DNA from: an uncultured Eubacteriales bacterium
GTDB taxonomy: Bacteria; Bacillota; Clostridia; Oscillospirales; Acutalibacteraceae
NCBI GenBank assembly: GCA_934561055.1
Contig: CAKTFN010000001.1
Span: forward strand, 1-64,000
Length of the DNA stretch: 64,000 nt
Reading direction: 5' to 3'
Numbering within the stretch: the first letter of the stretch is position 1; every line of letters starts with the position of its first letter. The translations under genes and the position numbers were made by a program. This document shows positions 44,113-53,583 of the stretch, in pieces. The notes under the pieces were generated by a model. It was not told the origin of the DNA and did no database searches. It worked only from the letters and a program-made list of their open reading frames with translations.

Positions 44113-44832
44113 ATGCCTGAACAGGAGAAGAATATTCACAAGGGTCACCGACAAAAGGTTAAGAATCGTTACGTTGAAACCGGTTTTGACGGAATGGCTG
44201 ACCACAATATTCTTGAACTGCTTTTGTTTTTCGGAATACCATATAAGGACACTAATCCGATTGCACATGAGCTCATCGATACATTCGGAAGCCTTTCGGG
44301 TGTTTTGAAAGCGAGCGTCAGCGAGCTTCGCAGTGTTAAAGGGATGACGGAAAATGCGGCGTGTCTTATCAACATGATTTTGCCGCTCTATGCAAGATAT
44401 TCCGCTGACCTTAAAGCCGAAAAACCGACGCTTATGTCAACCGAAGAAGTTGTTTCGTATATGCGCCCGAAGTTTCTTGACACGACTAACGAACGCGCAT
44501 ATGCAATGTGCTTTGATCACACTCATCGTCTGATTGCGGTGAGAAAGCTTTCGGACGGGGACGTCAACAGCACTTTGTTTGATATGCGAAAGCTTGCGTC
44601 GGCGGTTCTTGAAACGAAGGCAACGGGAATTTTGCTTGTGCATAATCATCCGAACGGGATTTCTCTTCCTTCGGCCGATGATGTGACGCAGACGAAAAAA
44701 GCATATGACTTTCTTCTTTCTCTCAAGGTGAGCTTAATGGATCACATAATTATTTCGGAGGAAGGACACTGTTCGATGATTTCCGTTCCGAAATTTACTC
44801 ATTTGTTTTACGGGCTCGACCCGTTGTTCTGA
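44113..44832 (+). CDS. RadC-like JAB1/MPN domain protein
   Basis: 239 residues. A helix-hairpin-helix-like N-terminal region (residues 1-90) precedes the MPN domain with metal motif HNHPNG near 182 and the downstream aspartate in PSADD. Despite the name, RadC proteins have no proven role in repair, and many are linked to mobile elements or natural transformation. The start at ATG 44113 is chosen over TTG 44101, which sits on the TAAGG site. It lies between pfkA and nadE with short gaps. Confidence 0.85.
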   Translation: MPEQEKNIHKGHRQKVKNRYVETGFDGMADHNILELLLFFGIPYKDTNPIAHELIDTFGSLSGVLKASVSELRSVKGMTENAACLINMILPLYARYSADLKAEKPTLMSTEEVVSYMRPKFLDTTNERAYAMCFDHTHRLIAVRKLSDGDVNSTLFDMRKLASAVLETKATGILLVHNHPNGISLPSADDVTQTKKAYDFLLSLKVSLMDHIIISEEGHCSMISVPKFTHLFYGLDPLF

Positions 44833-44851
44833 TATGGTTGGGGTGATAAAA

Positions 44852-45583
44852 ATGTTTAATGCCGAAAAAGTGAAAAACGATTGCGTTGAATGGATCAGAG
44901 ATTTTTTTGAAAAGAACGGAAAGGACTGCAACGCCGTTGTCGGAATTTCCGGCGGAAAGGACAGCTCTGTTGTTGCCGCTCTTTGCGTCGAAGCGCTTGG
45001 AAAAGACCGCGTAATCGGTGTGCTTATGCCGTGCGGAGTTCAAAGTGATATTGACTGTGCCCGTCAGCTTGTTTCACATCTCGGAATCAAAAATTATACA
45101 ATCAATATTAAGGATGCGGTTGACGGTGTACTCGGCAGTCTTCCGAAAGAACTTGAAATTACTCAGCAGACAAGGAATAATCTTCCGGCCCGAATCAGAA
45201 TGGCAACTTTGTATGCTGTCGGTCAATCCGTGAACGGACGCGTTGCCAACACTTGCAACCTGTCCGAAGACTGGGTGGGATATGCAACCCGTTACGGAGA
45301 TGCAGCCGGAGATTTTGGCCCGCTTTCTCACCTTACCGTCACAGAAGTACGTGCAATCGGCCGTGTTCTCGGTGTTCCGTCGAACCTTGTTGAAAAAGTT
45401 CCTATTGATGGTCTTTGCGGAAAAACCGATGAGGATAACCTTGGTTTTACTTACGATACGCTTGACAAATACATCAGAACCGGTGTTTGTGAAGATGAGC
45501 AGACCAAAGCCAGGATTGACCGCATGAACAAAATGAACAAGTTCAAACTTGAAATGTTCCCGACGTTCATGCCCGAAGAATAA
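44852..45583 (+). CDS. nadE: Ammonia-dependent NAD synthetase
   Basis: 243 residues. The ATP pyrophosphatase loop SGGKDSS is near residue 38, and TCNLSEDWVGYATRYGDAAGD-type sequence near 135 is the synthetase signature. There is no glutaminase domain, so it uses ammonia directly. GGGGTGAT before ATG 44852 sets the start, and an upstream in-frame ATG is rejected. Two hairpin terminators follow. The downstream segment is duplicated 13.8 kb away next to a MITE. Confidence 0.93.
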   Translation: MFNAEKVKNDCVEWIRDFFEKNGKDCNAVVGISGGKDSSVVAALCVEALGKDRVIGVLMPCGVQSDIDCARQLVSHLGIKNYTINIKDAVDGVLGSLPKELEITQQTRNNLPARIRMATLYAVGQSVNGRVANTCNLSEDWVGYATRYGDAAGDFGPLSHLTVTEVRAIGRVLGVPSNLVEKVPIDGLCGKTDEDNLGFTYDTLDKYIRTGVCEDEQTKARIDRMNKMNKFKLEMFPTFMPEE

Positions 45584-45586
45584 TTT

Positions 45587-45646
45587 AATATTAATATGCG
45601 CTCACTTTTCGGTGGGCGCTTTTTTGTTTGTTATGCTGTTATAAAT
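45587..45646 (+). repeat. Duplicated terminator segment, copy 1 (after nadE)
   Basis: Bases 45587-45641 are identical to 59388-59442, and the match resumes after a 25-base insertion in the other copy. The segment contains the nadE terminator. This copy is judged ancestral because it sits in a normal gene context. Confidence 0.9.
45598..45625 (+). terminator. Terminator of nadE
   Basis: Stem GCGCTCAC paired with GTGGGCGC (one G-U pair) and a six-uridine run at 45620-45625, 15 bases after the stop. Confidence 0.9.
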
Positions 45647-45678
45647 TTTTTATTTATCACTCAAATATTATAAAATCT

Positions 45679-45708
45679 AAGAGGTTGTCACGCACAGCCT
45701 CTTTTCTT
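45679..45708 (+). terminator. Second hairpin after nadE
   Basis: Stem AAGAGGTTGT (45679-45688) with ACAGCCTCTT (45694-45703), loop CACGC, then a T-rich stretch. It may be a backup terminator. The rest of the gap up to the ruvC promoter shows nothing else. Confidence 0.7.
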
Positions 45709-45741
45709 TTCACTCTTCATCCTCTTTTTTACAAATTATAC

Positions 45742-45770
45742 TTGTTATACCGCTTTTTGTGTGATATAAT
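45742..45770 (+). promoter_or_regulatory. Promoter of the ruvC operon
   Basis: TTGTTA (45742-45747), a 17-base spacer and TATAAT (45765-45770) with a TG-n extension. The arrangement is the same as at the cvpA promoter. Confidence 0.8.
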
Positions 45771-45870
45771 CAAACGATAATTAAAATGAGAAAGTATATG
45801 AAAAATTGCACGAAAGAGAAAAGTGTGCTGATTTTTTCGCTGAACTGAAAGGATACGGGAGACTATAACT

Positions 45871-46386
45871 ATGATCGTTCTCGGAATTGACCCCGGATAT
45901 GCAATTGTCGGCGTCGGCGTTGTCGAATATAAAAACTCACGTTTTTCGCTTATTGATTACGGCGCAATCACAACCGATGCCGGCGTTCCGTTTAATCGGC
46001 GGCTTGAAATAATTTATGACGGGCTTACCGAAATCATTGAAAAATATAAGCCTGAAGCGATGAGTGTCGAAAAGCTTTTTTATAACAGCAACGCAAAAAC
46101 CGTAATTGACGTCAGCCAGGCGAGGGGTGTGATAATGCTTGCCGCCCAGAAGACGCACACGCCGGTTTACGAATATACGCCTCTTCAGGTTAAGCAGAGC
46201 GTTGTCGGTTACGGAAGAGCCGAAAAAAAGCAGGTTCAGGATATGACAAAGCATATTCTCGGCCTTTCCGCCATTCCGAAACCCGACGATGCCGCCGATG
46301 CGCTTGCAATGGCAATTTGCCATGCTCATTCCGGATCTTCGATGCTTGATCCTTTTAAAACTTTGAAAATCAGAAAGGGAATCTGA
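45871..46386 (+). CDS. ruvC: Holliday junction resolvase RuvC
   Basis: 171 residues of the RNase H-like resolvase. Catalytic acids are visible as D7 (GIDPGYA), E66 region (SVEKLFY), and the C-terminal pair in [10 protein letters not shown] near 140. It cuts junctions moved by RuvAB, which are encoded directly downstream with 2- and 3-base gaps. GGGAG lies upstream of the ATG. Confidence 0.95.
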   Translation: MIVLGIDPGYAIVGVGVVEYKNSRFSLIDYGAITTDAGVPFNRRLEIIYDGLTEIIEKYKPEAMSVEKLFYNSNAKTVIDVSQARGVIMLAAQKTHTPVYEYTPLQVKQSVVGYGRAEKKQVQDMTKHILGLSAIPKPDDAADALAMAICHAHSGSSMLDPFKTLKIRKGI

Positions 46387-46388
46387 AA

Positions 46389-46994
46389 ATGTTTTACAGC
46401 GTTACCGGAAAAGTTGTTTTTTCCGATTTGTATTCCGTTGCCGTCGAATGCGGCGGTGTTGCGTTCAAATGCCTGACCTCTGCGAATACTCTTCGTGATA
46501 TAGATAAAAACAAAACCGTCACTCTTTTTACGCACCTTAATGTCAGAGAGGATGCGCTCGACCTTTTCGGTTTTTCGACGGAATATGAGCTTGAATGGTT
46601 CAAACTTCTCATTGGTGTAACAGGTGTCGGACCGAAAGCCGCTCTTGCGATTCTTTCCGAACAAACGCCGGAAAAACTTGCTCTTTGCATCTCTTCGGGT
46701 GACGTGAAGGCAATCACGAAGGCCAACGGCGTAGGTCCGAAAATCGCTCAAAGAGTGATTCTTGAACTCAAAGACAAGGCGAAAAGCGCAGTTTCTTCAA
46801 TCGGCGGCGATACCGATGCGGAAAGTGTTTCGGCAGTCGGAGAAATGCCGAACACGAGCGAAGCCGTTGCCGCTCTGACAATGCTCGGATACAGTAAAAC
46901 CGAAGCGGCCGTTGCCGTCAGCAAAATCGATTCCTCGCTTTCGGTTCAGGATATTATCAAACAGGCACTTAAAATTCTTTCAAAGAGGGTGTAA
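46389..46994 (+). CDS. ruvA: Holliday junction branch migration protein RuvA
   Basis: 201 residues: an OB-fold (MFYSVTGKVV...), tandem helix-hairpin-helix segments (GVTGVGPKAALAIL near 75, KANGVGPKIAQRVILEL near 110), and a C-terminal domain III (EAVAALTMLGYSKTEA near 156) that touches RuvB. It holds the junction in the RuvABC resolvasome. Confidence 0.95.
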   Translation: MFYSVTGKVVFSDLYSVAVECGGVAFKCLTSANTLRDIDKNKTVTLFTHLNVREDALDLFGFSTEYELEWFKLLIGVTGVGPKAALAILSEQTPEKLALCISSGDVKAITKANGVGPKIAQRVILELKDKAKSAVSSIGGDTDAESVSAVGEMPNTSEAVAALTMLGYSKTEAAVAVSKIDSSLSVQDIIKQALKILSKRV

Positions 46995-46997
46995 TCA

Positions 46998-48026
46998 ATG
47001 CCGGACATGGAATTTGACGAAAGATATATAACGGCGGAATACACTCCGCTTGACAACGACATTGAGGTTTCGCTCAGACCGAAAACGATGGAAGATTATA
47101 TCGGCCAGGAAAAGGTCAAGGAAAACCTTGAAATTTATATTCGGGCCGCACTCAAAAGAGGGGAAAGTCTTGACCACGTTCTTCTCTACGGTCCTCCGGG
47201 GCTCGGAAAAACAACCCTTGCCGGAATTGTTGCGAACGAAATGGGCGTAAATCTCAGAGTGACTTCCGGCCCCGCAATCGAAAAGCAGGGTGATCTTGCG
47301 GCTCTTCTTACGAATCTTTCGGAAGGCGACGTGCTTTTTATTGACGAAATCCACCGCCTCAACCGGAGCGTTGAAGAAGTGCTTTATCCGGCAATGGAAG
47401 ATAATGCACTCGACATCATCATCGGAAAAGGGCCGTCGGCTCGTTCGATTCGTCTTGACCTTCCGAAGTTTACTCTTGTCGGCGCAACAACAAGAGCCGG
47501 TCAGCTTTCCGCTCCGCTTCGTGACCGCTTCGGCGTTGTTCTTCGCCTTGAACTTTATTCGCCCGAAGAACTTGCAAAGATTGTAAAACGAAGCGCCGGA
47601 ATTCTTTCAATCGGAATTGAAGACGACGGCGCACTTGAAATTGCCGCACGTTCGAGAGGTACTCCGAGAATCGCAAACCGCCTTCTCAAACGTGCCAGAG
47701 ATTTTGCGGAAATCATGGGCAACGGCGTGATTGACGAAGAAACGGCGAATTTTGCTCTTTCAAAAATGGAAATCGACAATCTCGGTTTGGACTCGATTGA
47801 CAGACTGATTTTGTCAACAATGATAAAGAATTATAACGGCGGACCTGTCGGACTTGAAACGATTGCCGCCGCAATAGGCGAGGAAGCCGTAACGATTGAG
47901 GACGTTTATGAGCCTTATCTTATGCAAATCGGCTTTTTGAGCCGTACTCCGCGCGGAAGAACGGTAACGGCGGCCGCGTATGAACATCTCGGCATTGCAA
48001 TGCCGGGTCAACAGCAATTATTTTAA
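46998..48026 (+). CDS. ruvB: Holliday junction branch migration helicase RuvB
   Basis: 342 residues of AAA+ motor: [16 protein letters not shown] near 27, Walker [10 protein letters not shown] near 62, Walker [12 protein letters not shown] near 112, sensor GATTRAG near 158, and a C-terminal winged helix ([11 protein letters not shown] near 313). It pumps DNA through RuvA. It closes the ruvCAB set and is followed by glmM 15 bases later. Confidence 0.96.
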   Translation: MPDMEFDERYITAEYTPLDNDIEVSLRPKTMEDYIGQEKVKENLEIYIRAALKRGESLDHVLLYGPPGLGKTTLAGIVANEMGVNLRVTSGPAIEKQGDLAALLTNLSEGDVLFIDEIHRLNRSVEEVLYPAMEDNALDIIIGKGPSARSIRLDLPKFTLVGATTRAGQLSAPLRDRFGVVLRLELYSPEELAKIVKRSAGILSIGIEDDGALEIAARSRGTPRIANRLLKRARDFAEIMGNGVIDEETANFALSKMEIDNLGLDSIDRLILSTMIKNYNGGPVGLETIAAAIGEEAVTIEDVYEPYLMQIGFLSRTPRGRTVTAAAYEHLGIAMPGQQQLF

Positions 48027-48041
48027 TTTACGGAGGCAAAT

Positions 48042-49388
48042 ATGGGAAGATTATTCGGTACCGACGGTGCAAGAGGAGTTGCAAACTCCGAAATTTCGTG
48101 TGAACTTGCAATGAATATAGGAAAAGCTGCGGCTATGGTTCTCACAAAGGGAACGCATAAGCCCAGAGTACTCATCGGAAAAGACACAAGAATTTCCGGC
48201 GATATGCTTGAAGCGGCGATTGCGTGCGGACTTTGTTCGGTCGGCGCAGACGTAATGACGCTCGGCGTTGTTCCGACTCCGGCTGTGGCTTATCTCGTCA
48301 AAAAATATGATTATGATGCGGCCGTGATGATTTCAGCCTCGCATAACCCCTGTGAATATAACGGAATCAAAATTTTTAAATCCGACGGCTATAAGCTTCC
48401 GGATGAGGTTGAGGAAGAAATTGAGGCGATTATTCTTGATGAGGCCGCAACTCCGCCCGTAAAACTCGGAAAAGACGTCGGAAGAATCACCGTTTGCGAA
48501 AAAACGGTTCACGATTATATCGAACACCTTGAAAGAACCGTTGACTGCGATTTTTCAGGAATGAATATCGCCCTTGACTGTGCAAACGGTTCTGCGAGCG
48601 TTTCTGCCGAAAAGCTTTTTTGCGACCTCGGCGCAAACTGCACTGTTCTTTCCGCTTCGCCCGACGGAGTGAATATCAACAAAAACTGCGGCTCAACCCA
48701 CATTGAAGCGCTTCAGAAGGAAGTTCTCGAAAAAGGACTCATGGCGGGCTTCGCCTTTGACGGCGACGCAGACAGAATGCTTGCCGTTGATGAAAACGGA
48801 GAGATTGTTGACGGCGATAAGATCATCGCAATCTGCGCTTCGCATATGAAAGAGGAAGGAAAGCTCAAAAAGGACACCGCCGTTGTCACGGTTATGACGA
48901 ACATGGGCTTCGGAAAATATTGCGAAAAGGCCGGAATCAATTACGTTTCAACAAAGGTCGGCGACAGATACGTTCTTGAAAATATGCTTAATAACGGTTA
49001 CTCGATCGGCGGCGAACAGTCCGGCCACGTCATTTTCCTTGACTATGCAACCACCGGCGACGGTCAGCTTACGGCTTTGCAGGTTCTCAGAATCATGAAA
49101 AAGACCGGCAAAAAGCTTTCGGAGCTTGCCTCCTGCATGACCGTGTATCCGCAGACAATGATTAATGTCCGTGTTTCAAAAATGGGAAAAGCACGTTTTG
49201 CCGACGACGAAGAGGTTGCAAACGCAATCGCTCAGGCGGAAAAGCAGCTCGGAAATACCGGCCGAGTTCTCGTTCGTGTTTCGGGAACGGAACCGCTTGT
49301 CCGTGTAATGCTTGAGGGCGAAAACAAAAAACAGATTGAAACGCTTGCAAAGGAAATTGCGGAAGTTATCAAATCAAGATTAATTTAA
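48042..49388 (+). CDS. glmM: Phosphoglucosamine mutase
   Basis: 448 residues: LFGTDGARGVAN near residue 4, the phosphoserine loop ISASHNPCEYNG near 97, metal loop AFDGDADRM near 240, and C-terminal RVSGTEPLVRVM near 408. It interconverts glucosamine 6- and 1-phosphate for peptidoglycan precursors. A GGAGG site precedes the ATG. It is cotranscribed with ruvCAB by position. Confidence 0.95.
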   Translation: MGRLFGTDGARGVANSEISCELAMNIGKAAAMVLTKGTHKPRVLIGKDTRISGDMLEAAIACGLCSVGADVMTLGVVPTPAVAYLVKKYDYDAAVMISASHNPCEYNGIKIFKSDGYKLPDEVEEEIEAIILDEAATPPVKLGKDVGRITVCEKTVHDYIEHLERTVDCDFSGMNIALDCANGSASVSAEKLFCDLGANCTVLSASPDGVNINKNCGSTHIEALQKEVLEKGLMAGFAFDGDADRMLAVDENGEIVDGDKIIAICASHMKEEGKLKKDTAVVTVMTNMGFGKYCEKAGINYVSTKVGDRYVLENMLNNGYSIGGEQSGHVIFLDYATTGDGQLTALQVLRIMKKTGKKLSELASCMTVYPQTMINVRVSKMGKARFADDEEVANAIAQAEKQLGNTGRVLVRVSGTEPLVRVMLEGENKKQIETLAKEIAEVIKSRLI

Positions 49389-49401
49389 GGATATACAAAA
49401 A

Positions 49402-50265
49402 ATGAGAAATACTTTTGACTGGAAAGATTATGAACTTATCGACTGTTCCGACGGCGAAAGGCTCGAACGCTGGAAGGATATCATTCTTGTCCGTCCCGAC
49501 CCGCAGGTAATCTGGAAAACCGAAAAGAAAAATCCGCTTTGGAAAAAGGCCGATGCGTTTTATCACCGTTCAAAAACCGGCGGCGGAAATTGGGAGGTCA
49601 GAACAAAGCTTCCTCCCTTTTGGACGCTTCAATATAAAGATCTGACGTTCAACGTGAAAAACATGGGCTTTAAGCATACCGGAATTTTTCCGGAGCAGGC
49701 GGTCAACTGGGACGAAATCAGAAAAATGATCAGAAATGCCGATCGTCCCGTGAAGGTTTTGAACCTTTTTGCCTACACCGGCGGCGCAACAATCGCCTGC
49801 CTTAAAGAGGGCGCAAGCGTTGTTCATGTTGACGCCTCAAAGGGCATGGTCGCATGGGCAAAGGAAAACGCCGCCTCAAGCGGCGTTGCCGACAGAAGTG
49901 TACGCTGGATCGTTGACGACTGCATAAAATTCGTTCAGCGTGAAATCAGAAGAGGAAACAAGTATGATATAATTATAATGGATCCGCCTTCATACGGCAG
50001 AGGTCCCGGCGGAGAAGTTTGGAAGCTTGAGGACGAAATTTACGGTTTTGTCGAACTTTGCAGCAAACTTTTATACAGCGAATCAATCGCCGTTTTGATC
50101 AATTCATATACAACCGGACTTTCTCCGTCCGTAATGCAGTATATTCTCGGTTCGATTGTTGTTCCCCGTTTCGGCGGAAGCGTTTCTTCTTCCGAAATCG
50201 GCTTACCTGTGACGGAAAGCAAAATGATTCTTCCCTGCGGTGCATCCGCCTTTTGGAAAAAATAA
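49402..50265 (+). CDS. Class I SAM-dependent methyltransferase (RlmI/RlmK-like)
   Basis: 287 residues. The Rossmann SAM motif LNLFAYTGGATIA is near 120, VDASKGMVAWAKEN near 141, and the catalytic-loop DPPSYGRGPGG near 194 as in rRNA cytosine-5 or guanine methyltransferases of the RlmI/RlmK group. The N-terminal PUA domain of full-length RlmI is missing. The target is probably RNA but unproven. It lies between glmM and the ECF transporter genes. Confidence 0.8.
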   Translation: MRNTFDWKDYELIDCSDGERLERWKDIILVRPDPQVIWKTEKKNPLWKKADAFYHRSKTGGGNWEVRTKLPPFWTLQYKDLTFNVKNMGFKHTGIFPEQAVNWDEIRKMIRNADRPVKVLNLFAYTGGATIACLKEGASVVHVDASKGMVAWAKENAASSGVADRSVRWIVDDCIKFVQREIRRGNKYDIIIMDPPSYGRGPGGEVWKLEDEIYGFVELCSKLLYSESIAVLINSYTTGLSPSVMQYILGSIVVPRFGGSVSSSEIGLPVTESKMILPCGASAFWKK

Positions 50266-50282
50266 TTTTGGAGATTTAACAG

Positions 50283-51134
50283 ATGTCATCATATATTGAA
50301 TTTCAAAGCGTAACTTTCGGTTATCCGGACGATGAAGGAAACGTTACGAACGATGTTATCGAAAATTTCAATTTGAAAATCGAAAAAGGCTCATTTGTTG
50401 CCGTTCTCGGTCATAACGGCTGCGGAAAGTCAACGCTTGCAAAACTCTGCAATGCAATCGAAGTTCCGCTTTCGGGAAAAGTTTTTGTTGACGGCCTTGA
50501 CACCGCCGACGAGGAAAAGGTTCTTGACATCAGGCGAAGAGTCGGAGTTGTTTTTCAAAATCCCGACAACCAAATCGTTGCGACTATCGTTGAAGACGAT
50601 GTTGCTTTCGGCCCCGAAAACCTCGGTGTTGACCCGAAGGAGATTCGCCGGCGTGTTGATGAAGCACTCAAAAACGTCGGAATGTATGAGTTCAGAACTT
50701 TTGAGCCTCATAAACTTTCCGGCGGCCAAAAACAGCGTGTCGCAATCGCCGGAATAATCGCAATGAAGCCGGAGTGTATCGTTCTTGACGAACCTACCGC
50801 AATGCTTGACCCCCGCGGAAGACGTGAGGTTATGAAAACCGTAAAACGGCTCAACAAAGAGTTTGGAATCACCGTGATTTTCATCACTCATTACATGGAT
50901 GAAGCGGCGAAGGCCGACCGTGTCGTTGTCATGGATAAAGGAAAAATTGTTCTTGACGATGTGCCGCGAAAAGTTTTTGCGAATGACGAAACGCTCAAAA
51001 AAGTCGGACTTGACGTTCCTCAAGCAACAGAGCTTTCAAAAATGCTCGTGAGGGACGGAATAAAAATTCCCGAAGATTCGCTCGATATTGACGAACTTTT
51101 TGAAAATATAAAGGCAGTTTTGGAGGCACAATGA
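50283..51134 (+). CDS. ecfA1: Energy-coupling factor transporter ATPase EcfA1
   Basis: 283 residues of ABC ATPase. Walker [10 protein letters not shown] is near 39, the Q-loop FQNPDNQIV near 90, signature [13 protein letters not shown] near 142, and Walker [12 protein letters not shown] near 164. The C-terminal extension is typical of EcfA. With EcfA2 and EcfT it drives group II vitamin and micronutrient transporters. No substrate-binding S component is encoded here. It overlaps ecfA2 by four bases. Confidence 0.93.
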   Translation: MSSYIEFQSVTFGYPDDEGNVTNDVIENFNLKIEKGSFVAVLGHNGCGKSTLAKLCNAIEVPLSGKVFVDGLDTADEEKVLDIRRRVGVVFQNPDNQIVATIVEDDVAFGPENLGVDPKEIRRRVDEALKNVGMYEFRTFEPHKLSGGQKQRVAIAGIIAMKPECIVLDEPTAMLDPRGRREVMKTVKRLNKEFGITVIFITHYMDEAAKADRVVVMDKGKIVLDDVPRKVFANDETLKKVGLDVPQATELSKMLVRDGIKIPEDSLDIDELFENIKAVLEAQ

Positions 51135-52006
51135 ATTCTGTTGTTCTTGAAACTAAAAATCTCGGCTATCTTTACTCAAAGGGAACTTCGAGTCAGGTTG
51201 CTGCAATCAATGATATAAATTTAAAAATCGAAAAGGGAGAGCTTGTTGGCATAATCGGTCATACAGGCTCCGGAAAAAGCACCCTCATCGAGCATTTCAA
51301 CGCAATTTTGAAGCCGACTTCGGGCAGCGTTTTTCTTGACGGCAACGATATCTGGGCGGATAAAAAGAACGTCCGTTTCGTTCGGTTCAAGGTTGGGGTT
51401 TGTTTTCAGTATCCCGAATATCAGCTTTTTGAAGATACGGTTGAAAAAGATATAGGCTACGGACCGAAAAACATGGGTCTTTCTGAGGACGAAATAAAAA
51501 AGCGTGTCCGTGAATCGCTTTCTTTTGTCGGACTTTCCGAAAAGTATCTTGAAAAGTCTCCTTTTGACCTTTCGGGCGGTGAAAAAAGGCGTGTTGCAAT
51601 TGCAGGGGTAATGGCAATGAAGCCGGAGGTTCTTGTTCTTGACGAGCCGTGCGCCGGTCTTGATCCGATCGGAAGGAACATGATTCTTGACCTTATTGTG
51701 AAGTACCGTGAAAAAACCGGAAGCACCGTTATTGTTGTCTCTCACAGCATGGAGGATATCTCAAAAATCGCAACGAAAATTCTTGTTATGAACGAGTCGC
51801 GCCTTGCTTATTACGATACCGTCAGCAACGTTTTTTCTCATGCCGGCGAACTTTTTTCAATGGGACTTGACGTTCCGCAAATCACTCAGCTGTTTTTGAA
51901 GCTCAAAGATGCGGGCTATGACGTAAGAACGGATATTTATACTTTTGAAGAGGCCGAAAAAGAGCTTCTGAAACTTCTCAAAAGGAGGGGTAACAATGCT
52001 CAGTGA
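51131..52006 (+). CDS. ecfA2: Energy-coupling factor transporter ATPase EcfA2
   Basis: 291 residues. Walker [10 protein letters not shown] is near 40, the [10 protein letters not shown]-loop near 94 (the paired form to EcfA1's FQNPDNQ), signature [13 protein letters not shown] near 147, and Walker [11 protein letters not shown] near 170. It overlaps ecfA1 and ecfT. Confidence 0.93.
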   Translation: MNSVVLETKNLGYLYSKGTSSQVAAINDINLKIEKGELVGIIGHTGSGKSTLIEHFNAILKPTSGSVFLDGNDIWADKKNVRFVRFKVGVCFQYPEYQLFEDTVEKDIGYGPKNMGLSEDEIKKRVRESLSFVGLSEKYLEKSPFDLSGGEKRRVAIAGVMAMKPEVLVLDEPCAGLDPIGRNMILDLIVKYREKTGSTVIVVSHSMEDISKIATKILVMNESRLAYYDTVSNVFSHAGELFSMGLDVPQITQLFLKLKDAGYDVRTDIYTFEEAEKELLKLLKRRGNNAQ

Positions 52007-52811
52007 CATCACAATCGGCCAGTATTACAAAGGCGATTCTCTCGTCCACAGGCTCGACGCAAGAATCAAAATCATTCTCACGATCCTTTTTATCGTAATC
52101 ATCTTTCTTTGCAAAAACTTTTTTTCGCTCGGTTTGATGCTTCTTTTGACCGTTCTTTCGGTTCTTCTTTCAAAAGTTCCGTTTAAAATGTTTTTCAAAA
52201 GCATAAAACCGCTTTTGCCGATTATTCTTTTCACCGTGATTCTCAATATGTTTTATATCGGCGGCGGGACGGTTCTTCTCTCTTTTTGGAAAATCGAAAT
52301 CACAACGAAGGGCGTCTTTACCGCAATTTTCATGGCGGTGCGAATAATCTGCCTGATTATGTGCAGCTCTCTTCTGACTTATACAACCGTTCCAACGGCG
52401 CTCACCGATGCGATTGAGCGGCTTCTTTCTCCGCTCAACGTCGTTCACGTTCCCGTTCATTCGCTTGCAATGATGATGACTCTTGCACTCAGATTCATTC
52501 CGACCCTTATCGAAGAAATTGAGCGCATTATGAACGCTCAAAAGGCAAGAGGCGCCGATTTTGAAAGCGGAAAATTCATGGCAAGGGTGAAGGCGATGAT
52601 TCCGATTTTGATTCCGCTTTTCGTTTCCGCTTTCAGACGTGCGTATGAGCTTTCCTTTGCAATGACCTGCCGCTGTTATCACGGCGGAGAGGGAAGAACA
52701 AGAATGAAGCAGATGAAACTTCACGTTTCGGACTTTGTTTCGCTCGGTGTTTTTGCCTCGGTTCTTGCCGGGGTAATTTTGCTCAATTCGTTTTTTACAA
52801 GGCTCATCTGA
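51996..52811 (+). CDS. ecfT: Energy-coupling factor transmembrane protein EcfT
   Basis: 271 residues with five or six membrane helices, the coupling-helix signatures ARG (KARGADFE near 185) and a later RCYHGGEGRTRM motif near 225 that contact the ATPases. It opens with SVVHRLDARIK-like sequence (VHRLDARIKIIL near 17). It overlaps ecfA2 by 11 bases and precedes truA, the standard Firmicutes order. Confidence 0.93.
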   Translation: MLSDITIGQYYKGDSLVHRLDARIKIILTILFIVIIFLCKNFFSLGLMLLLTVLSVLLSKVPFKMFFKSIKPLLPIILFTVILNMFYIGGGTVLLSFWKIEITTKGVFTAIFMAVRIICLIMCSSLLTYTTVPTALTDAIERLLSPLNVVHVPVHSLAMMMTLALRFIPTLIEEIERIMNAQKARGADFESGKFMARVKAMIPILIPLFVSAFRRAYELSFAMTCRCYHGGEGRTRMKQMKLHVSDFVSLGVFASVLAGVILLNSFFTRLI

Positions 52812-52821
52812 GGAAAAAGCA

Positions 52822-53583
52822 ATGAGAAATATTAAACTTACACTCATGTATGACGGAACGTGCTTTCACGGCTATCAGTTTCAGCCGGGACTCGTTACCG
52901 TTGAAGGCGAACTCAGAAAAGCCCTTTTCCGACTTCTCGGCGAAGAGGCAAAGCCCGTTTCCTGCAGCCGCACCGATGCCGGAGTTCATGCAAACGAATT
53001 CTGCTGCAATTTTAAAACGGAAAACACCCGAGAAAACGAAAAACTTCTTCGCGGCCTGAATGCGGTTTTGCCGAAAGGCGTGGCCGTAACAAAATGCGAA
53101 GATGTCCGTGAAGATTTTCATTCAAGGTATGACTGTCTCGGAAAAGAATATATTTATAAAATCTGGAACTCAAAAGTCAGAAATCCTTTTCTTGAAGGTT
53201 ATGCGCTTCATTACCCGTTTTTGCTTGATGAAAAACTTCTTGATTCTCAGGCAAAGCAGTTCATCGGAACGCATGACTTCAAAGCCTTTTGCGCAAGCGG
53301 CTCATCGGTGAAGACGACCGAAAGAACAGTCTTTGATTGTTTTTTAAAACGGGAAGGGAACCTCGTCGTTTTCGGTGTTCACGGAAACGGTTTTCTTTAT
53401 AACATGGTTCGGATTATGGTCGGAACGCTCCTTTCGGTGAACGAAGGGAAAATCGAAAAGGACTCAATTCAAAAAATCATTCTTTCAAAAGACCGTGAAC
53501 TTGCCGGTGTAACCGCAAAGCCGGACGGCCTTTATCTCAACAAGGTTTTTTATCGGGAGGCGAAGCAAGTTGCAAAACAATGA
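52822..53583 (+). CDS. truA: tRNA pseudouridine(38-40) synthase
   Basis: 253 residues. The catalytic aspartate lies in CSRTDAGVHA near residue 52, with YDGTCFHGYQFQPG near 10, and FHSRYDCLGKEYIYKIW near 97. It modifies the tRNA anticodon arm. The end overlaps the start of the next gene by 14 bases. Confidence 0.94.
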   Translation: MRNIKLTLMYDGTCFHGYQFQPGLVTVEGELRKALFRLLGEEAKPVSCSRTDAGVHANEFCCNFKTENTRENEKLLRGLNAVLPKGVAVTKCEDVREDFHSRYDCLGKEYIYKIWNSKVRNPFLEGYALHYPFLLDEKLLDSQAKQFIGTHDFKAFCASGSSVKTTERTVFDCFLKREGNLVVFGVHGNGFLYNMVRIMVGTLLSVNEGKIEKDSIQKIILSKDRELAGVTAKPDGLYLNKVFYREAKQVAKQ